DNA from: a virus
IMG/VR virus record: IMGVR_UViG_3300009103_000026
Location: 1-64,000 of that record
Length of the DNA: 64,000 bases
Direction: 5' to 3' (one strand)
Under the pieces are notes generated by a model. The model was not told the DNA's origin. It was given only the letters and a program-made list of their open reading frames with translations, and searched no databases. Positions 17,701 to 29,000 of this stretch are shown in pieces; the stretch's first letter is position 1, and every line of letters starts with the position of its first letter. A program made the translations under genes and the position numbers.

Positions 17701-20700
17701 TCCAAGCTCACCTTCTGTCATAAAGGTAACGCCCTCAGAAACTTTATACCCACCAGCTATTCTCATGTAATTTATACTGCCGTAGCCCCAAGGATTAAGG
17801 CTGTCGTCACTTACCACCTGCATTTTTCCCGGAGGGCCGTGTACATACCAAGGACCGTAAACCATGGTATTGCTCTTAAGAGGTATCGCCGCACTAAGAG
17901 GTGTCAAGCAATCAAAGCTAGCTTTTTGGTAGTGTGTTTGTTTACCTGAAAATTGACTAACTTCCTTTTTGAAATCTTCTACGCTTTGTTTTCCAAGTAT
18001 TTTCTTTACTGCCGCCTTAGCTTTAGCTTTTGCTTCATCCGTGGCGCCGGGCCTACTGTGCATTTCGCTAGCTTCTTGAATCAGCTTCCATTTTACACCA
18101 AGCTCTAATCCTCTTATTAGATCGCTAGTTTCTCCAAAATTTTCAAGCTTTTCTATGGGGCCCGGTAAAGTTATTACAGCCCTAGGACTATACAAAGTAC
18201 TTCTATTTGTATAAACAAGCTCGTTTTCTAAATTAGCCTTTACATATAGGTACCATAAGTCCTCTGGTACAACCGAGTACGATTGTGTATTTACTAAGCC
18301 GTCTGTACCCGGAAACGGAATATTGTGATATATCTTAGTTCCCGCCGGAGTAACAAATAGTTCATAGTCTTCTGGTGAAAGCCCCTCAAGCTTTACATTG
18401 GTTGCGTTTAGAAGGCTTCCGTCTGCACCGGTTATGGCTTCTCCAGAAAATTTAACAAAAGGAGTTATCTTTCCTTCCTCGTCGGAAAAAGTGTCTAAAA
18501 ATATGCTTGGGTTCATTATGCCTAGAACCCTAGGAGTTTCAGTCCAGCCAGCATCAGTGGGTTCTTCGCTAGTTATTAACGTCGCTGTATCTTCATCAAA
18601 TCTTCCGCAGGTAAAAGGCAGCCTAACCATATATTCTTTGCCGTATTTTGCAGCAAATTTCATAATAAATTTATGAACTATCTTAGCGTCTTTTAACCCG
18701 TCCCCTAAGGAGCTAGAATATGCAGAGCCTGTTTTTGTTACGGTCTTCTTTAAATTTTGATTGCCTCCCGCCGCGCCAAATATTCTTGGTTCGTCATCTG
18801 CGCCAGCTTCTTTTTTATCTCTTGCATCCTTAATTGCCTTAGATACTGAAGATATGTTTATATGAGGGGATACATCTAGATAAAATGCCCATGGACTTCT
18901 AGACGCATTCAAGAAAGACACCCAAGAATCAAATCCTTTTATTGCGCACTGCATTTCAGACAGACTCAAAAGTATTGATCTAAATGGCATTCCTCCCGTT
19001 GCACCAATAGTACCCCCTCCCAACGGATATGTGGCTGGATCATTTGCTTTTAAAACATTCCATCCGGGACCTGTTTTTAAGGCCGGGTTAATTTCTGAAA
19101 TATCTACCTCAATATAATATTCACCCGTAGGCATTGCCCAAGGTATTGAGGTCCAACCGGCAAGCAATGTTTCTTCGCTATTTTGAGCGATCCACTCCGG
19201 TCTTTTTGCCACGACCTTTGAAACTTCGACATCTATTCCATTAGCATCTTTCTCTATAGTTGTTTCGTAAACCCATCCTAATCCTGATGTGGCTATTTCT
19301 GCCGCAGTTGGAGTCATTTGGGATATCTTGGAAACTTCTCTATGTTCTCCATAACCGGCAGATGTCGATAGGGTAGGAGGATACAAATGGGGTCCATAGG
19401 TATGTCCGACTATAGCATTTCCACTAGGATCTAACCCCCAGTAAGGAGTAATTACATCATCTATAAATTTATCAAAAATAGCAGTATATTGATTATCGTC
19501 TCCATCTATCGCAACTGATTCCTGAGACCATGCTCTCTCACCAGCAGTTTCATTTGCCTGATAAATCATCTGAACAGGAGAACCTATAACAAAAGAATTA
19601 CATATCTCATTTCTTAGTTCTCGGCCTGACGTGTTTTCTATTATTTGATTTTCTGGCTTGTTAACAAAAGTCTGTATCTGATTCAAGTCAGTAGGCTGAA
19701 GGACCCTGCTTACTGTTCTCACTTTGATTACCTTTGCAACCTTATTTTTTTTATAGTCTGTCTCTCCTTCAAATGTAGATTTTTTAATAGTTACAAGTTC
19801 TATATAATAATCACATCCGGCACTTTCACAAACCTGACCGATGGCTTCCAATAAGTTTATATTGGTTCCTCCCATCCTAAACCAAGGAGGGGTTTCTGGC
19901 AGCTCAGTAAAATCTATGTAGTACTCAGAGAAATAAAAGTCTGCTGGGTCTGGCCACTTATTTTGCAATGCGTCCTGAGTCGTTGGATATCTTTGTTTTA
20001 ATTTTCTGTCGGGCCTCATCAGACCCCACCCCTCGCTACCCCAGTTAATTTCTTGCCCCTCTTCGCTCAGTGGACTTACATTGGAGCCTGAAATTATGTT
20101 ACCGCCTTGGTGTTTTCTAACCCGATCTTTATTCTTGTCTCCTAAGGGAGTTGCTTTAAAAATTAGTCGTGCATATGGGGACCATGGCCGGAAATCTTTG
20201 CCCTGACCATGTGTTGAGCCAGCTCCGTCGTTTTTACGGACAATGGGTACAGAAGATGTTAGTAGTTCTACTCCCTCCCTTATACGGTTCCATTGCATGC
20301 CATTTTCGTTTATATTAGAACCGCCAAATCCACCCGCAGGGGAACCAAAAACCGTATCATCAACACGATCTCTAAGGGCCATCGCAGTACCCGGACCATT
20401 ATCCAAAAAAGGACAGTAGTGGGCAGTTTGACCAAAGTCTTCGCCTAGAGGGTTTTCAGGATTGGGTCTATGTGGATCTGGATTTCTAATATTAAATTTT
20501 TCCATAAATCCATAGACATTAATCAAATTAAACGTTCCATGAACGCTGCTAGCATAATCCCCGATGATAAGTTCCGTTCCTTCAAGAACTGCTCTCGGAT
20601 CAACTATCTTTACGCTGTATGTTGGGTTTCCTCCGGTCCCCTTGCTCTCAGACCAGCTTTGTAGAAGGCCGCAGAATTCAAAGTCTGCAACTCTAAAATA

Positions 20701-21114
20701 AACGGCAGAACCAAGAGATGCTGCTTCTGTTCCGTTTTTTCCATAGGTAAAGAATCCGGGATCTGCCTTAACCCAATGCCTTTTTTCTAGATGGGTATCA
20801 TAATATATTTTTGGATTAGAATAAAGCTTATTTTCAATAATGGTCCCAGAAAGTCCTGCTCCCGGCAATCCGGGCGGATCAAGAGGAACTGTATATGCGT
20901 CTCCATCGTCTCCATAGGCAACAATATCATTACCACTGGAATCCTTCATCGCTTCAACACCACAGTCATCTTGAACTAAAGTAATAGTTATTTCTGTGGT
21001 TTGCTGGTTCCATCCTACTGATGCAGAAAAAGAGGCTATACTACACCCCAAGAACAGGGTCTGATCATATGGCCCGTCTATATTTTGTGTTAAATTACAT
21101 TCTGTTGATGCCAT
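14779..21114 (-). CDS. Giant tail-tip / baseplate hub-like protein
   Basis: Encodes 2,111 residues. The first 50 residues have Phe-Leu-Gly-Cys-Ser-Ile-Ala-Ser-Phe-Ser-Ala-Ser and an Ile-Thr-Ile-Thr-Leu-Val-Gln-Asp-Asp strand. About residues 140-205 read Tyr-Phe-Arg-Val-Ala-Asp-Phe-Glu-Phe-Cys-Gly-Leu-Leu-Gln-Ser-Trp and then Tyr-Ser-Val-Lys-Ile-Val-Asp-Pro-Arg, similar in style to the beta domains of phage hub proteins of the gpD/gp27 type. A later Asn-Leu-Leu-Glu-Ala-Ile-Gly-Gln-Val-Cys segment (near 420) supports that. The rest is long, Gly/Pro/Asn-rich and without recognised domains. Position after the tape measure and the 633-residue tail protein indicates the tail tip. Hub identity is inference. 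Confidence 0.7.
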   Translation of the reverse strand: MASTECNLTQNIDGPYDQTLFLGCSIASFSASVGWNQQTTEITITLVQDDCGVEAMKDSSGNDIVAYGDDGDAYTVPLDPPGLPGAGLSGTIIENKLYSNPKIYYDTHLEKRHWVKADPGFFTYGKNGTEAASLGSAVYFRVADFEFCGLLQSWSESKGTGGNPTYSVKIVDPRAVLEGTELIIGDYASSVHGTFNLINVYGFMEKFNIRNPDPHRPNPENPLGEDFGQTAHYCPFLDNGPGTAMALRDRVDDTVFGSPAGGFGGSNINENGMQWNRIREGVELLTSSVPIVRKNDGAGSTHGQGKDFRPWSPYARLIFKATPLGDKNKDRVRKHQGGNIISGSNVSPLSEEGQEINWGSEGWGLMRPDRKLKQRYPTTQDALQNKWPDPADFYFSEYYIDFTELPETPPWFRMGGTNINLLEAIGQVCESAGCDYYIELVTIKKSTFEGETDYKKNKVAKVIKVRTVSRVLQPTDLNQIQTFVNKPENQIIENTSGRELRNEICNSFVIGSPVQMIYQANETAGERAWSQESVAIDGDDNQYTAIFDKFIDDVITPYWGLDPSGNAIVGHTYGPHLYPPTLSTSAGYGEHREVSKISQMTPTAAEIATSGLGWVYETTIEKDANGIDVEVSKVVAKRPEWIAQNSEETLLAGWTSIPWAMPTGEYYIEVDISEINPALKTGPGWNVLKANDPATYPLGGGTIGATGGMPFRSILLSLSEMQCAIKGFDSWVSFLNASRSPWAFYLDVSPHINISSVSKAIKDARDKKEAGADDEPRIFGAAGGNQNLKKTVTKTGSAYSSSLGDGLKDAKIVHKFIMKFAAKYGKEYMVRLPFTCGRFDEDTATLITSEEPTDAGWTETPRVLGIMNPSIFLDTFSDEEGKITPFVKFSGEAITGADGSLLNATNVKLEGLSPEDYELFVTPAGTKIYHNIPFPGTDGLVNTQSYSVVPEDLWYLYVKANLENELVYTNRSTLYSPRAVITLPGPIEKLENFGETSDLIRGLELGVKWKLIQEASEMHSRPGATDEAKAKAKAAVKKILGKQSVEDFKKEVSQFSGKQTHYQKASFDCLTPLSAAIPLKSNTMVYGPWYVHGPPGKMQVVSDDSLNPWGYGSINYMRIAGGYKVSEGVTFMTEGELGSIRIPGYPTQPLGTELNAANFDLTDKIRDGNGNLIDGDRQWKLKRFTETGYIHEPYDWNSHLFSKERLYYDTGNHIMEPGPGAISRGGTLEMELVPARKQNLSMDVLQVHERLRLPASGLDGPPITSVGVEVSPGGITTNYSMRTYSPKFGTFTKGNADRLKQMSTLSHKMQRDTRKFFEKGLRVGVQGMDIAFKDIRTPDASDEASSRTSPQGVLFGQMSKTDPTKQTLSAPTGDGNYRRSSVVSHNFGELQAEFANITNDAGEILYNTYSRSAVMSYDGLLRPISMSGGGGLPQYYNTNIKRPYQKVDETTYFRWPASSGANSGIYDNFFAEWRSTGGSEDHQQPWAKDPTKILTSLEARIPHGGVVEPTGAQNHQWWLNNPRVAFEQSGLSPLLISGIPEYGIGTGGGGESYPSVETRPPLGHQGFPNNSISPAPPVHEWQSPVISLSYLNPFTNESHSTTNPTGINIRNWVGTGTKLDPGGLMKQYDWSAMHTSIDLFDVGTGCGSTSPCRGIRHSGDGNDIFITAHGRLIPGGGLQKEVADRNLADGKGYGAYADDVRALGLRGPLIIHGWGYDTQGKPIPNAADIESSASEGDFKLANLKDTFYPDWLKKPHTWPVAPIDLRFDRVRGVWTAPQNFGLVRAKMIEHARPDMPARATLMSMTGDGPVDPLTNDAQGVGYTYYDASGSGIAAPTITLANNTSQELTVGATITAYYDTQTSEYHPLGHMNRWPRDDAAARCVRAGTEPFGSYYNWPGRSDDGPAQPDHPYPGSGGPAPVGNDVLGWLGSGSVSAGVSAPYKRIGDPFPGIGEDGNWIDLPTSMSGISPTGYGGRIVYDINGANGIFIAPTGSGEYPHTAAGRLDAIRASTAHEERGVAKWVPIVTDVQCCNDGSLHVCFLELQFDAFGHLVDVVNTPTDPILWSGGQGHGDNHGLGGIGNDAYARPKYAPSCYGTCPTGVDGSTCVGSFT

Positions 21115-21126
21115 TCCTATTGTCCT

Positions 21127-23028
21127 TTATTCAACGCATCTTTGATACGTAAATGATACGTTCCTATTGTACTTACCTGTCTTAGGGTCCCAAGATTCGC
21201 TATCGGCATTTTTAAATACTTTATTGCCATTAGCAAGTAATTCAAAATAAAATATATTTATTAAGTTGCTAACTTGTGGCTTGGGATTATTATAGAAAAG
21301 ATGTGTTCCTACACCTCCATTATAAACATCTCCAGAGCCATATGTATAATCTCTATGATATCTAGGTCCGCCAGTAAGATTTCCGGTAGCTGATGTTAAG
21401 GCACCGCTTTCGTATGGATAGTCTATACCAACCTTATCTCCTTCAGCATTTATGAGATACGCCCACTGAGCGTCCAAAGAAAGAGCTGTCCCTTCCCTGC
21501 TTGCGGCACTGTCTAAGAAAGCATTTCCTGTGGAGGGGCCCATCATGGCCTCCACGTTGATTTCTCTAGTTGAGCTTGTAACTGTTCCTATGGCTTGTAA
21601 AACTGGGCCAGTTCGCCTCCCCAGTACCTGTATTTCTGCAAATACGTCTGTTGGATGGTTATCATTTATACTAATAGTTTCTGAAAGAGCACCTGAAATA
21701 TGGTTTGAGGGCCTATCATCATATGCGTAGCTATATGTTATTGTTCCAGCACCCGGCTCATGGTTTATGCTAGTAGATGTTGCAATGGGATTAAGGGGTA
21801 AGACACCAGAAATAATGGTACTTGCAGGTTTTCCAGCAACAAGCCGAGCCCTTTCCAACATCCTGTTCTGTACGACATTGAAATATCCAGAAGCTGAGGC
21901 ATATTTAGTTTCAGTTATTTTATAATCCCTGTCAGGATCATTCACAAGCCCCAGACATTGTTTGTTCCCAGTGAGAGAGCCATATTCTCTTGTTTCATAT
22001 CCTTGGACTGTACCATCTATTTTTATACTAGTTAATCCATCTGTAGCACTAGTATCTGATGACACGGTCCAAGTTTCTGTGGCGTTGCCCGGAATTCCAA
22101 CTCCAGTATTAAAGACAACCCAGCCTTCGGTTACGGAATAGCCTCCTCCAAGCTCATCCAAAGCAACAGACCTAGTATGATTATAGAAATCAAAGCCAGT
22201 ACCACATAAATTAAGTACTCCTGACTGTCCAACGTCAGCATTTCCAGTACCTAGTAGAGGTAGGACATAGTCCCTTGCTTGTTGCCAAGCGGGTTTGACC
22301 AATCCGTTAGGGCCATATTCTCTTTTTCCATTTGCCGAAACAGTATGGGTAATGGTTATTGCATACGGGGGTCGATCTATATTTCCAGATATTCCTCCGG
22401 CCTGTAGAACGTCTTCGCTGAGAGCTAAGTCATAATAAGATGTATCTTCATTTATTTCATAATCCCAGCTTTCACTAGCATCAGACACAAACGGAGACTG
22501 AGTGCTATCAATCAAAGCTCCAGAGAACGTTCTTCCAGAAGGAAGCATTGAGTCTGGGTCAATTCCACTTCCCAGTGCCCCGCTAGTATTGTCAATAAGA
22601 CCGGTTACATTTTCTCTCTGGGGAGAGACATCATATTCCAAGGATATAGAATACGGCCCCTGTTGATACCAATTTTGTTCATGTTCGTCAACACCAAATG
22701 AGTTAATGCGAGGATAGCATCTGAAAGAGTCAAATGTTCCGTCTTTTCCACTAGTTGAAATTGTAAATAGCTTGCCTTCTTCTTTGAAGGCTTCTCTAAG
22801 TTGCTCTTGTAAGGTAACAACGCCAGAAAAACTTCCAAAAGCTTTGTCGGATGCAGCAGGATACGGACCGGGAGACAGGCCGGGAATAAGCGTTCCTGCT
22901 AGAGTAAAGGAGTGTACGGTTCCTATGATTGTTCCGTCTCCAGCTTTTGTAAATTCTTTTTCTAAGCTGAATTTTGGAACTGGTGAAAATTCATAATCAC
23001 CATATTTCATAATAGTAGTATAAGCCAT
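21127..23028 (-). CDS. Tail structural protein, likely distal tail/tail-tip
   Basis: Encodes 633 residues. The start has Tyr-Gly-Asp-Tyr-Glu-Phe-Ser-Pro-Val-Pro and Ser-Leu-Glu-Lys-Glu-Phe, followed by repeated beta strands such as Ile-Gly-Thr-Val-His-Ser-Phe-Thr-Leu-Ala-Gly-Thr-Leu. These look like the beta-sandwich of distal tail proteins. The C-terminal end Arg-Asn-Val-Ser-Phe-Thr-Tyr-Gln-Arg-Cys is also strand-like. No enzyme motif is seen. Its ATG overlaps the stop of the tape measure gene in TAATG, so the two are translationally coupled. The place directly after the tape measure is where distal tail proteins sit in siphoviruses; the specific call is inference. Confidence 0.65.
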   Translation of the reverse strand: MAYTTIMKYGDYEFSPVPKFSLEKEFTKAGDGTIIGTVHSFTLAGTLIPGLSPGPYPAASDKAFGSFSGVVTLQEQLREAFKEEGKLFTISTSGKDGTFDSFRCYPRINSFGVDEHEQNWYQQGPYSISLEYDVSPQRENVTGLIDNTSGALGSGIDPDSMLPSGRTFSGALIDSTQSPFVSDASESWDYEINEDTSYYDLALSEDVLQAGGISGNIDRPPYAITITHTVSANGKREYGPNGLVKPAWQQARDYVLPLLGTGNADVGQSGVLNLCGTGFDFYNHTRSVALDELGGGYSVTEGWVVFNTGVGIPGNATETWTVSSDTSATDGLTSIKIDGTVQGYETREYGSLTGNKQCLGLVNDPDRDYKITETKYASASGYFNVVQNRMLERARLVAGKPASTIISGVLPLNPIATSTSINHEPGAGTITYSYAYDDRPSNHISGALSETISINDNHPTDVFAEIQVLGRRTGPVLQAIGTVTSSTREINVEAMMGPSTGNAFLDSAASREGTALSLDAQWAYLINAEGDKVGIDYPYESGALTSATGNLTGGPRYHRDYTYGSGDVYNGGVGTHLFYNNPKPQVSNLINIFYFELLANGNKVFKNADSESWDPKTGKYNRNVSFTYQRCVE

Positions 23029-26000
23029 TATCCTCTTCTCCTAGCCTTTAGTCTTTTTAAAATGCCCCCACCTTTTTCCATGGAATCTCTGGTTTCACCA
23101 GTAACACTGTTCATCTTCTTACCAATCTCAGCCTCAATAACCTCATTTACATAATCTTTAATGCTTCCTTCCATCAGTTTTGCAAACTCTGTTCCTCCAG
23201 TTACAGAAACAGCCACATCAACCTTTCCTGTCATCTGTATAGAACCGTGCTCGTGGTAAATTGGGGGAGGATTCCAATCCTTTAGCTGTTGAACCCAGCT
23301 ACCAAATGTGGTCATAGCACCCTTAATTATATTTGCCGCCTCTATACTAGTGCCGCCAGCACCACCACCAGTTTGGAGTCCCTGCCTAGCCCCTCTTCGC
23401 GTAACTCCCTTAGCCCTAAACCTACTGTCACCATTATTTATAGATTCCAATAGCCCCCTGTTCTGTTGGGCTGCTTGTCTATTAACAACATATTCTCCAG
23501 CAGTTAACATGGCAGGAATAGTGTCTGTTGTGCCCTTTGAAGATGAGCTTCCTACCCAACCACCCTCAGCAAAATAGTTTCCGCTACCACCTTGCGGGGT
23601 ACTACTAATCCCCCCTCCCGAAACTAGGGCCCGCTTCTTAGCCATTCCTTCTGCCGTAGGCCTTAAGAAAAATTTAAAGAAAGCGTCTTCTTTCATCGCC
23701 CTACCGAATCTATCTCCTGCGTCTTTATCTAACTGAGTGCCCGTCTTACCCTGTAGGACATCTTCACTATACAGTTCTTCTATTGACTTCCAATCATCTC
23801 CGAGGGCCAACCTCCTAAGTGTCGCAAGCGCGCCGGTTTCAGCACCCAGTGAATCATATCCCGGCTTGAAACCCTTGTTTAGTTCATCCATTCTCTCCAT
23901 CCAAGTTTCTATCATCCGTTGTCTATGTCCACTGACATAATCCGACCGTAACTTCGTATCCTGAGCTGCTTGCTTCCATATCTCAGGAAATCGGTCTCTC
24001 AGACCTTCCCAGTCGCCGTACAATTCATCGTTGAAGGTACTGTCTCTAAAGCGCGCGCCTGAAACCACGGCGTCAAGAGCAGCCTGACCTTTGGTTTCTT
24101 GATTGGCTGGCGGATTGTCTGGGTGCCCCGTTTGGAATGCTTGGTCTTTAACGGGTATCTTAAGTGCTTGGTTGAAATCAAAAGTACCCCCATAATTGAA
24201 AGACTCCCATTCCTTCTGCCCCTCCAATGCAACCGATGCTTTATCTCCGAGACCAGCTCCCCATGCGAGTATACCACTATCAGACCCGCCAGCAAGCTCA
24301 AGGGCGTCCCACGCTGGGGTTGTGAGGGTAGAAGCGCCGACGCCACTACCATCAGTCGAGAAAAACAGAGGGAAAAACTTCTGCCAAGCAGCACGCAATC
24401 TGGCCAGCCTCATTTCCCTAACTTCATCGCTTATCTCTGCCGCAAAAGCAGGATCGCCGCCCCCCTTCAACTTCTCCAAAGCCAAATCATTCTGACCTAC
24501 GTTTACAAACCATGAGGGTTGACCTACGTCGTCTCCAATCCCACCCATGCCTCTAGTAGACGGCCACGACCACAGAGCATTCTGCTCTCCCATAAACTCT
24601 AAGCCTCTTCTGACATCAACGTTGGTCCTGTCTGCACCCGGATGGCCAGAACCGGGGGAGGTGTCTCGCCTACCCTTTCTTTCCCATATATGCCTATCAC
24701 TTGCTATAAGCTGTTGCCACGCAACCTTCAGGGCTCCCTGAGACTGCATTTGCGCCTCCAGATTTTTACCAGCATACCAAGCTTCAAGCATAAACTTTTG
24801 TATGGCATCCATTCCCTGAAGACTAACTTCGCCCACGCGAGCCGCATCAATTTTTTGCTCCATCGCCTGTATTTCAGAGTCTGCTGGTTCATTAATGCCC
24901 TGAACTACTGAACTTACCAAATCCTTTTCCCAGAGATTAGGACTACCTAAATCAGGTAGTTGTCCCTGAGAAGTTCTCAACCAATCTCCGGCACCGGCTC
25001 CCCCTACTCCCTTAGAAAGACCTATCAACCGATCTATGGCTTCTCCGGCCCCATATTTTCCCCTGAAGAAAGCAGCTAAAATTCCCGAAACTCTTTGAGG
25101 GTCTATCATAGACCCTGCCTCCATCGCAGCCTCTCTGTTTGCACGAGCCGCAGACTTTGGTGCTTCGCCAATCTGATTTTCTGCCTGTTGACGAGACCTT
25201 ACCAATGGGCCCGTATTAAAGGACGTTGCTTTTGCATAAACATAACTACTTAAATTAGCTTTGGCTATTTTACTAAATGCAAGCCCTTCTTTACCCAAGG
25301 CCTTCCTTCTTCCAGTCATATCGGAAGCCTGACTCTCTCTTGTTGAGCGAGGAAGTATCGAATAAGGATCAATGTCCAGTCCTTTTTGTTTTGCTCTAGC
25401 TACCCTTAGATAAGCTTTCGCAAAATCCATTTTTGTTTTGTCTTCTAGAGGAGCCAGCTTCGTTTCACCAGTTGTTCCACTACTTGGTTGGACCGGAGGC
25501 GGATAAGAATACCATCCCATAATACCCTTATCTTTAGCAAGCTTTCGACCTCTAGGAGTGGCCAAAAACTGATTCATTTTGTATATTGTCTCTACCTCGG
25601 AAATACCCGCATAGTCTTTGGGAACTCCCGGCGCTGTTAAGGCCTCTCCTCCCACAGCCTGCTGCGGAGATTGCCGCTGCTTCATCCATGCTTCAAATTC
25701 TGGGCCGTCTATTTTTCCACTGGCCCCCGGCGTTGAAAGAAATCGTTTATAAAGTTTCTGTTTTAATTTCTCGGCGTTTTGCGCCCGATACTTTTCTTTT
25801 CGTTTTTCTTTTGCCGCTAGCTTAGGATTGCTCGCTATTACACGCCGCCTAACAACGGCTCCAAAACTTTCAGCCGCAGCCTTTTGTTCTTGTTGCAGTG
25901 CGGCTTCAACTTGATCTGGGGCACCTCCCAAGATGTCAGCCTCTCTAGCTTCTGCCTTGCCCATCGACATGAGATCTTTTTCGTACTTACCTTCTCCGGC

Positions 26001-29000
26001 ACTTTTAACAGCTCCTATGAAGCGACTAAGTATTGATAAGCCAGCCGGGTGACTACTACCCTTTCTGGGATTTGCAGGATCAACTAACTGCACAGCACCC
26101 GGATGCAAGGTCCCTGCACCTACGAACCAGTTATGCAGCCAAGGAGGTAGGTAGCCCCCTCCCAATATTCCTGTCAGTTTTGCAGTGGTCATGGCCATGG
26201 GAGTTCCCATATCAGCCGCCGTCAGTCTTCCTTTCACTGGAGTTGGCTTAAGACCAAAGAAAGCCTCTTTGCTTAGGGCCTTTTTCGCATTTAGTACAGT
26301 AGGCTCCTGTTCTTTCCATCGAGGATGTGCAACCCATGCACCCGTATCATCTTTTATGAGAGGAGGATAAATTTCCCAATATTTTTCAGGTGTAATCTTG
26401 GTAGTCCCCGGAGCTAGTCCCGGAGATGTTTTTTCTGCCTGCTTAAAGAATTGTCTATGGCCACTCTTAAATAGCTTATCAGCAAATTCATTCTTTCTGT
26501 CTTGTCTTGCTTGTACGTCATGCCAAAGCTGTTGTTCGACTTGGTCTTGGTTACTCTGAGCAGCCACGTTAGCTTCATGTTTTTGTCTTATGTCTTCCTT
26601 TAGATTTTTTGCATAGCTTGTATATAAGATACTCATGACATGAGGACTAACTGACCTATGTCCGATTATCATTCTCTCCAACTCTTTTCCAACTAGCGCA
26701 GCGTTAGCTTTTTTTCCCTCTTCGTCCATGGCTTCCTGAGCAGGAATAAGACCTTCCTGTATAAAAGTCTTTACCATTTCAGGAGGGGGATTGCTTTTAT
26801 GTTGAGCAACAAAACTTTGAAAGCTTTTAGCCCAAGGAGCTGACGGAGAAAAATACCCGGCCTCTCCTTGTTCTTTGTGCATTTCCGCATCTCCGGATGC
26901 GGTAAACCTATTCAATACTGGAACCTGAATAGTGTGACGACCATACTTCTTTCCCTTGATCCACGCTTTAAAACTGGCATCACCCTTGGTGAGGTTTTTT
27001 CCTTTAAGTGCTTGCAAGTCACCTTTTACCTGTTTCTCCAACGCGACGTTAGCGGACGATGACCCCTTGCTCGACTTACCCTTCGGAGCAAAAGTTGGTA
27101 GCAGCGGGGTTATATTTCCTTGAAATTTAAAATAATCATATAGTGCTATCAAAGCGGGATCATTTTTAATCAACTTTCCTTTATCATCAACAGTGCCTGC
27201 TACCTTACTCAAATTCGACATCGCAGAAGGACTAATACCTGAAGATTGCAATGCCCCCTGAGATCTCAGGTCTAAGATTTTATCTTCCTGATCTTTGATC
27301 CGTTTGTTTTGACGGGCAATCTCCTTCTCAATTTTTTCTCCCCGCTCTTTATATTTCTGCGATGCAGCATCGTACGATGCTAATGTCGCCGGGTCCGCAG
27401 TGCCTGTTGTTGGATCGAATCCCCCGCTAAAACGCCCTCCAAACTTACCCCCCGGATGAGCTGGTGTTCTAGTAAGACTCGGTATCATCACGGGGTTCTC
27501 CCGCTTTTTCTTTAGTTCCTCCCACATCAATAGAACTTCTTTAGTTTTTTTCTTTGACTTCTCTATACTTAAGATAGCAGGGGTATCTCCATAGCCCCCC
27601 GCCCTCTCTTCATTCTTTAGTCTTGCTCTTTCAGCATCAATCTCTTTTTGTTTCTTTTTCTCTTCTGCGTTGAATGCTCCTGTTGGTCTTGTAACATTTC
27701 CCCCGGCTGCAAAATATTGTACCGGGCCACCCAGAGCCATTTTATGACCAGAATTAATTTTATGAAGTAGGCCTCTGTTCTTGCTCGCAGCATTCTTGTT
27801 GATAACAAACTCACCCGGAGTCAGCATGGCTGGAACAGTGTCAGTGCCTTTGGCGGTACCTCCGGCAGCAAAGGGAACTCCTAAGGCCTCTTTTTCTTTA
27901 TCGGTGAGAGAGTCAAGCAATTCTTGCGTAACCTGCCCTCCCAGCCTCGGAGGACCAACCGTTGGCTTGGGCGTCTTCGCGCCAAACCCAGCAGCCTTAC
28001 TGCGAGAACCGTGAATACCCAAAAAGTCCTGAAGCATCAGGTCGAAACCTACTGCGGTGCGACCAACTTCATGAGCCCCTTTTCCGATTCCACGACCAAT
28101 ACCTTTCCATCTAGCGATATCTTCGTCCCATTGCTGCTTGCCGGATGGCATTCGTTTCGTACTGCTGCCAGCCCTCAAAATTGTCATCAATGGGTCGCCT
28201 ACATTCTTTTTCGCCCCAGACCCTAACTGCTTCCATCTCTCAATATCCTCATCCCATTGCTGCTTGCCAGACGGCATCCGCTTCGTACTACCGCCAGCTC
28301 CCAAGATTACTTTTAAGGGGTCCCACAGATTCTTCTTGACCCCACCGCCATCAGCAAACCCCTGCGCATTTATAGCATGCAGTGCGTCAGTCCCCACCTT
28401 ATTAACACTAGACTTTTTAATTACAAATTCGCCGGGAGTAAGACTAGCCGGTACAGTGTCACGATTACCAACTCCGGGAACAACTCCGCCCCTAGCCATA
28501 CCCGTGGTAACTCCCGTGGTCTGGAATTCAAAGGCCACCTTATCAGCCATATTTTGGACATCTGAAACCATAGTATTAAACGCTGTCCGTGCTTGAAAAA
28601 CAAGCTCGTCCATTCCGGTTTCCATAATTTCGATCTGCATGTCAGTAGCAAGCTTTTGTATGTCGCCAAGCCGTTTCATTTCTCCAATCAGCCCCTGCTC
28701 CACCGCAGACCCGCCCTTCCCAGCAAATGCCCCCCCAAGAACTCCGGGCATAGCCCCTCCTAAGCGAGAAGCAACATTACCTCCCCCCCTACCAAGAAGC
28801 CTAAAGAAGTCATCTCTACCTCCTCCTGTACCGCCACCCGCAAGCTGATTAAGGGATGTGAGACCAGCTAACTGTTGTCTAGCGCGGCCCCCAGAAGCAG
28901 ATATTCTTCCCGTGGCTTGGGCTGCCAATCCAGCATTTATTTCTTCAGATATCTTTTGCAGTTCTTCTGGACCAGCAGTAGCAAGTCTTTCCAGAATACC

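Noticed and set aside
24099-24515. Plus-strand ORF of 138 residues inside the tape measure region
   Set aside because: Opposite-strand shadow in a GC-rich coding stretch, no ribosome binding site, overlaps another shadow frame.
28138-28596. Plus-strand ORF of 152 residues with repeated words
   Set aside because: The repeats mirror the tape measure duplication on the other strand; no independent coding evidence.
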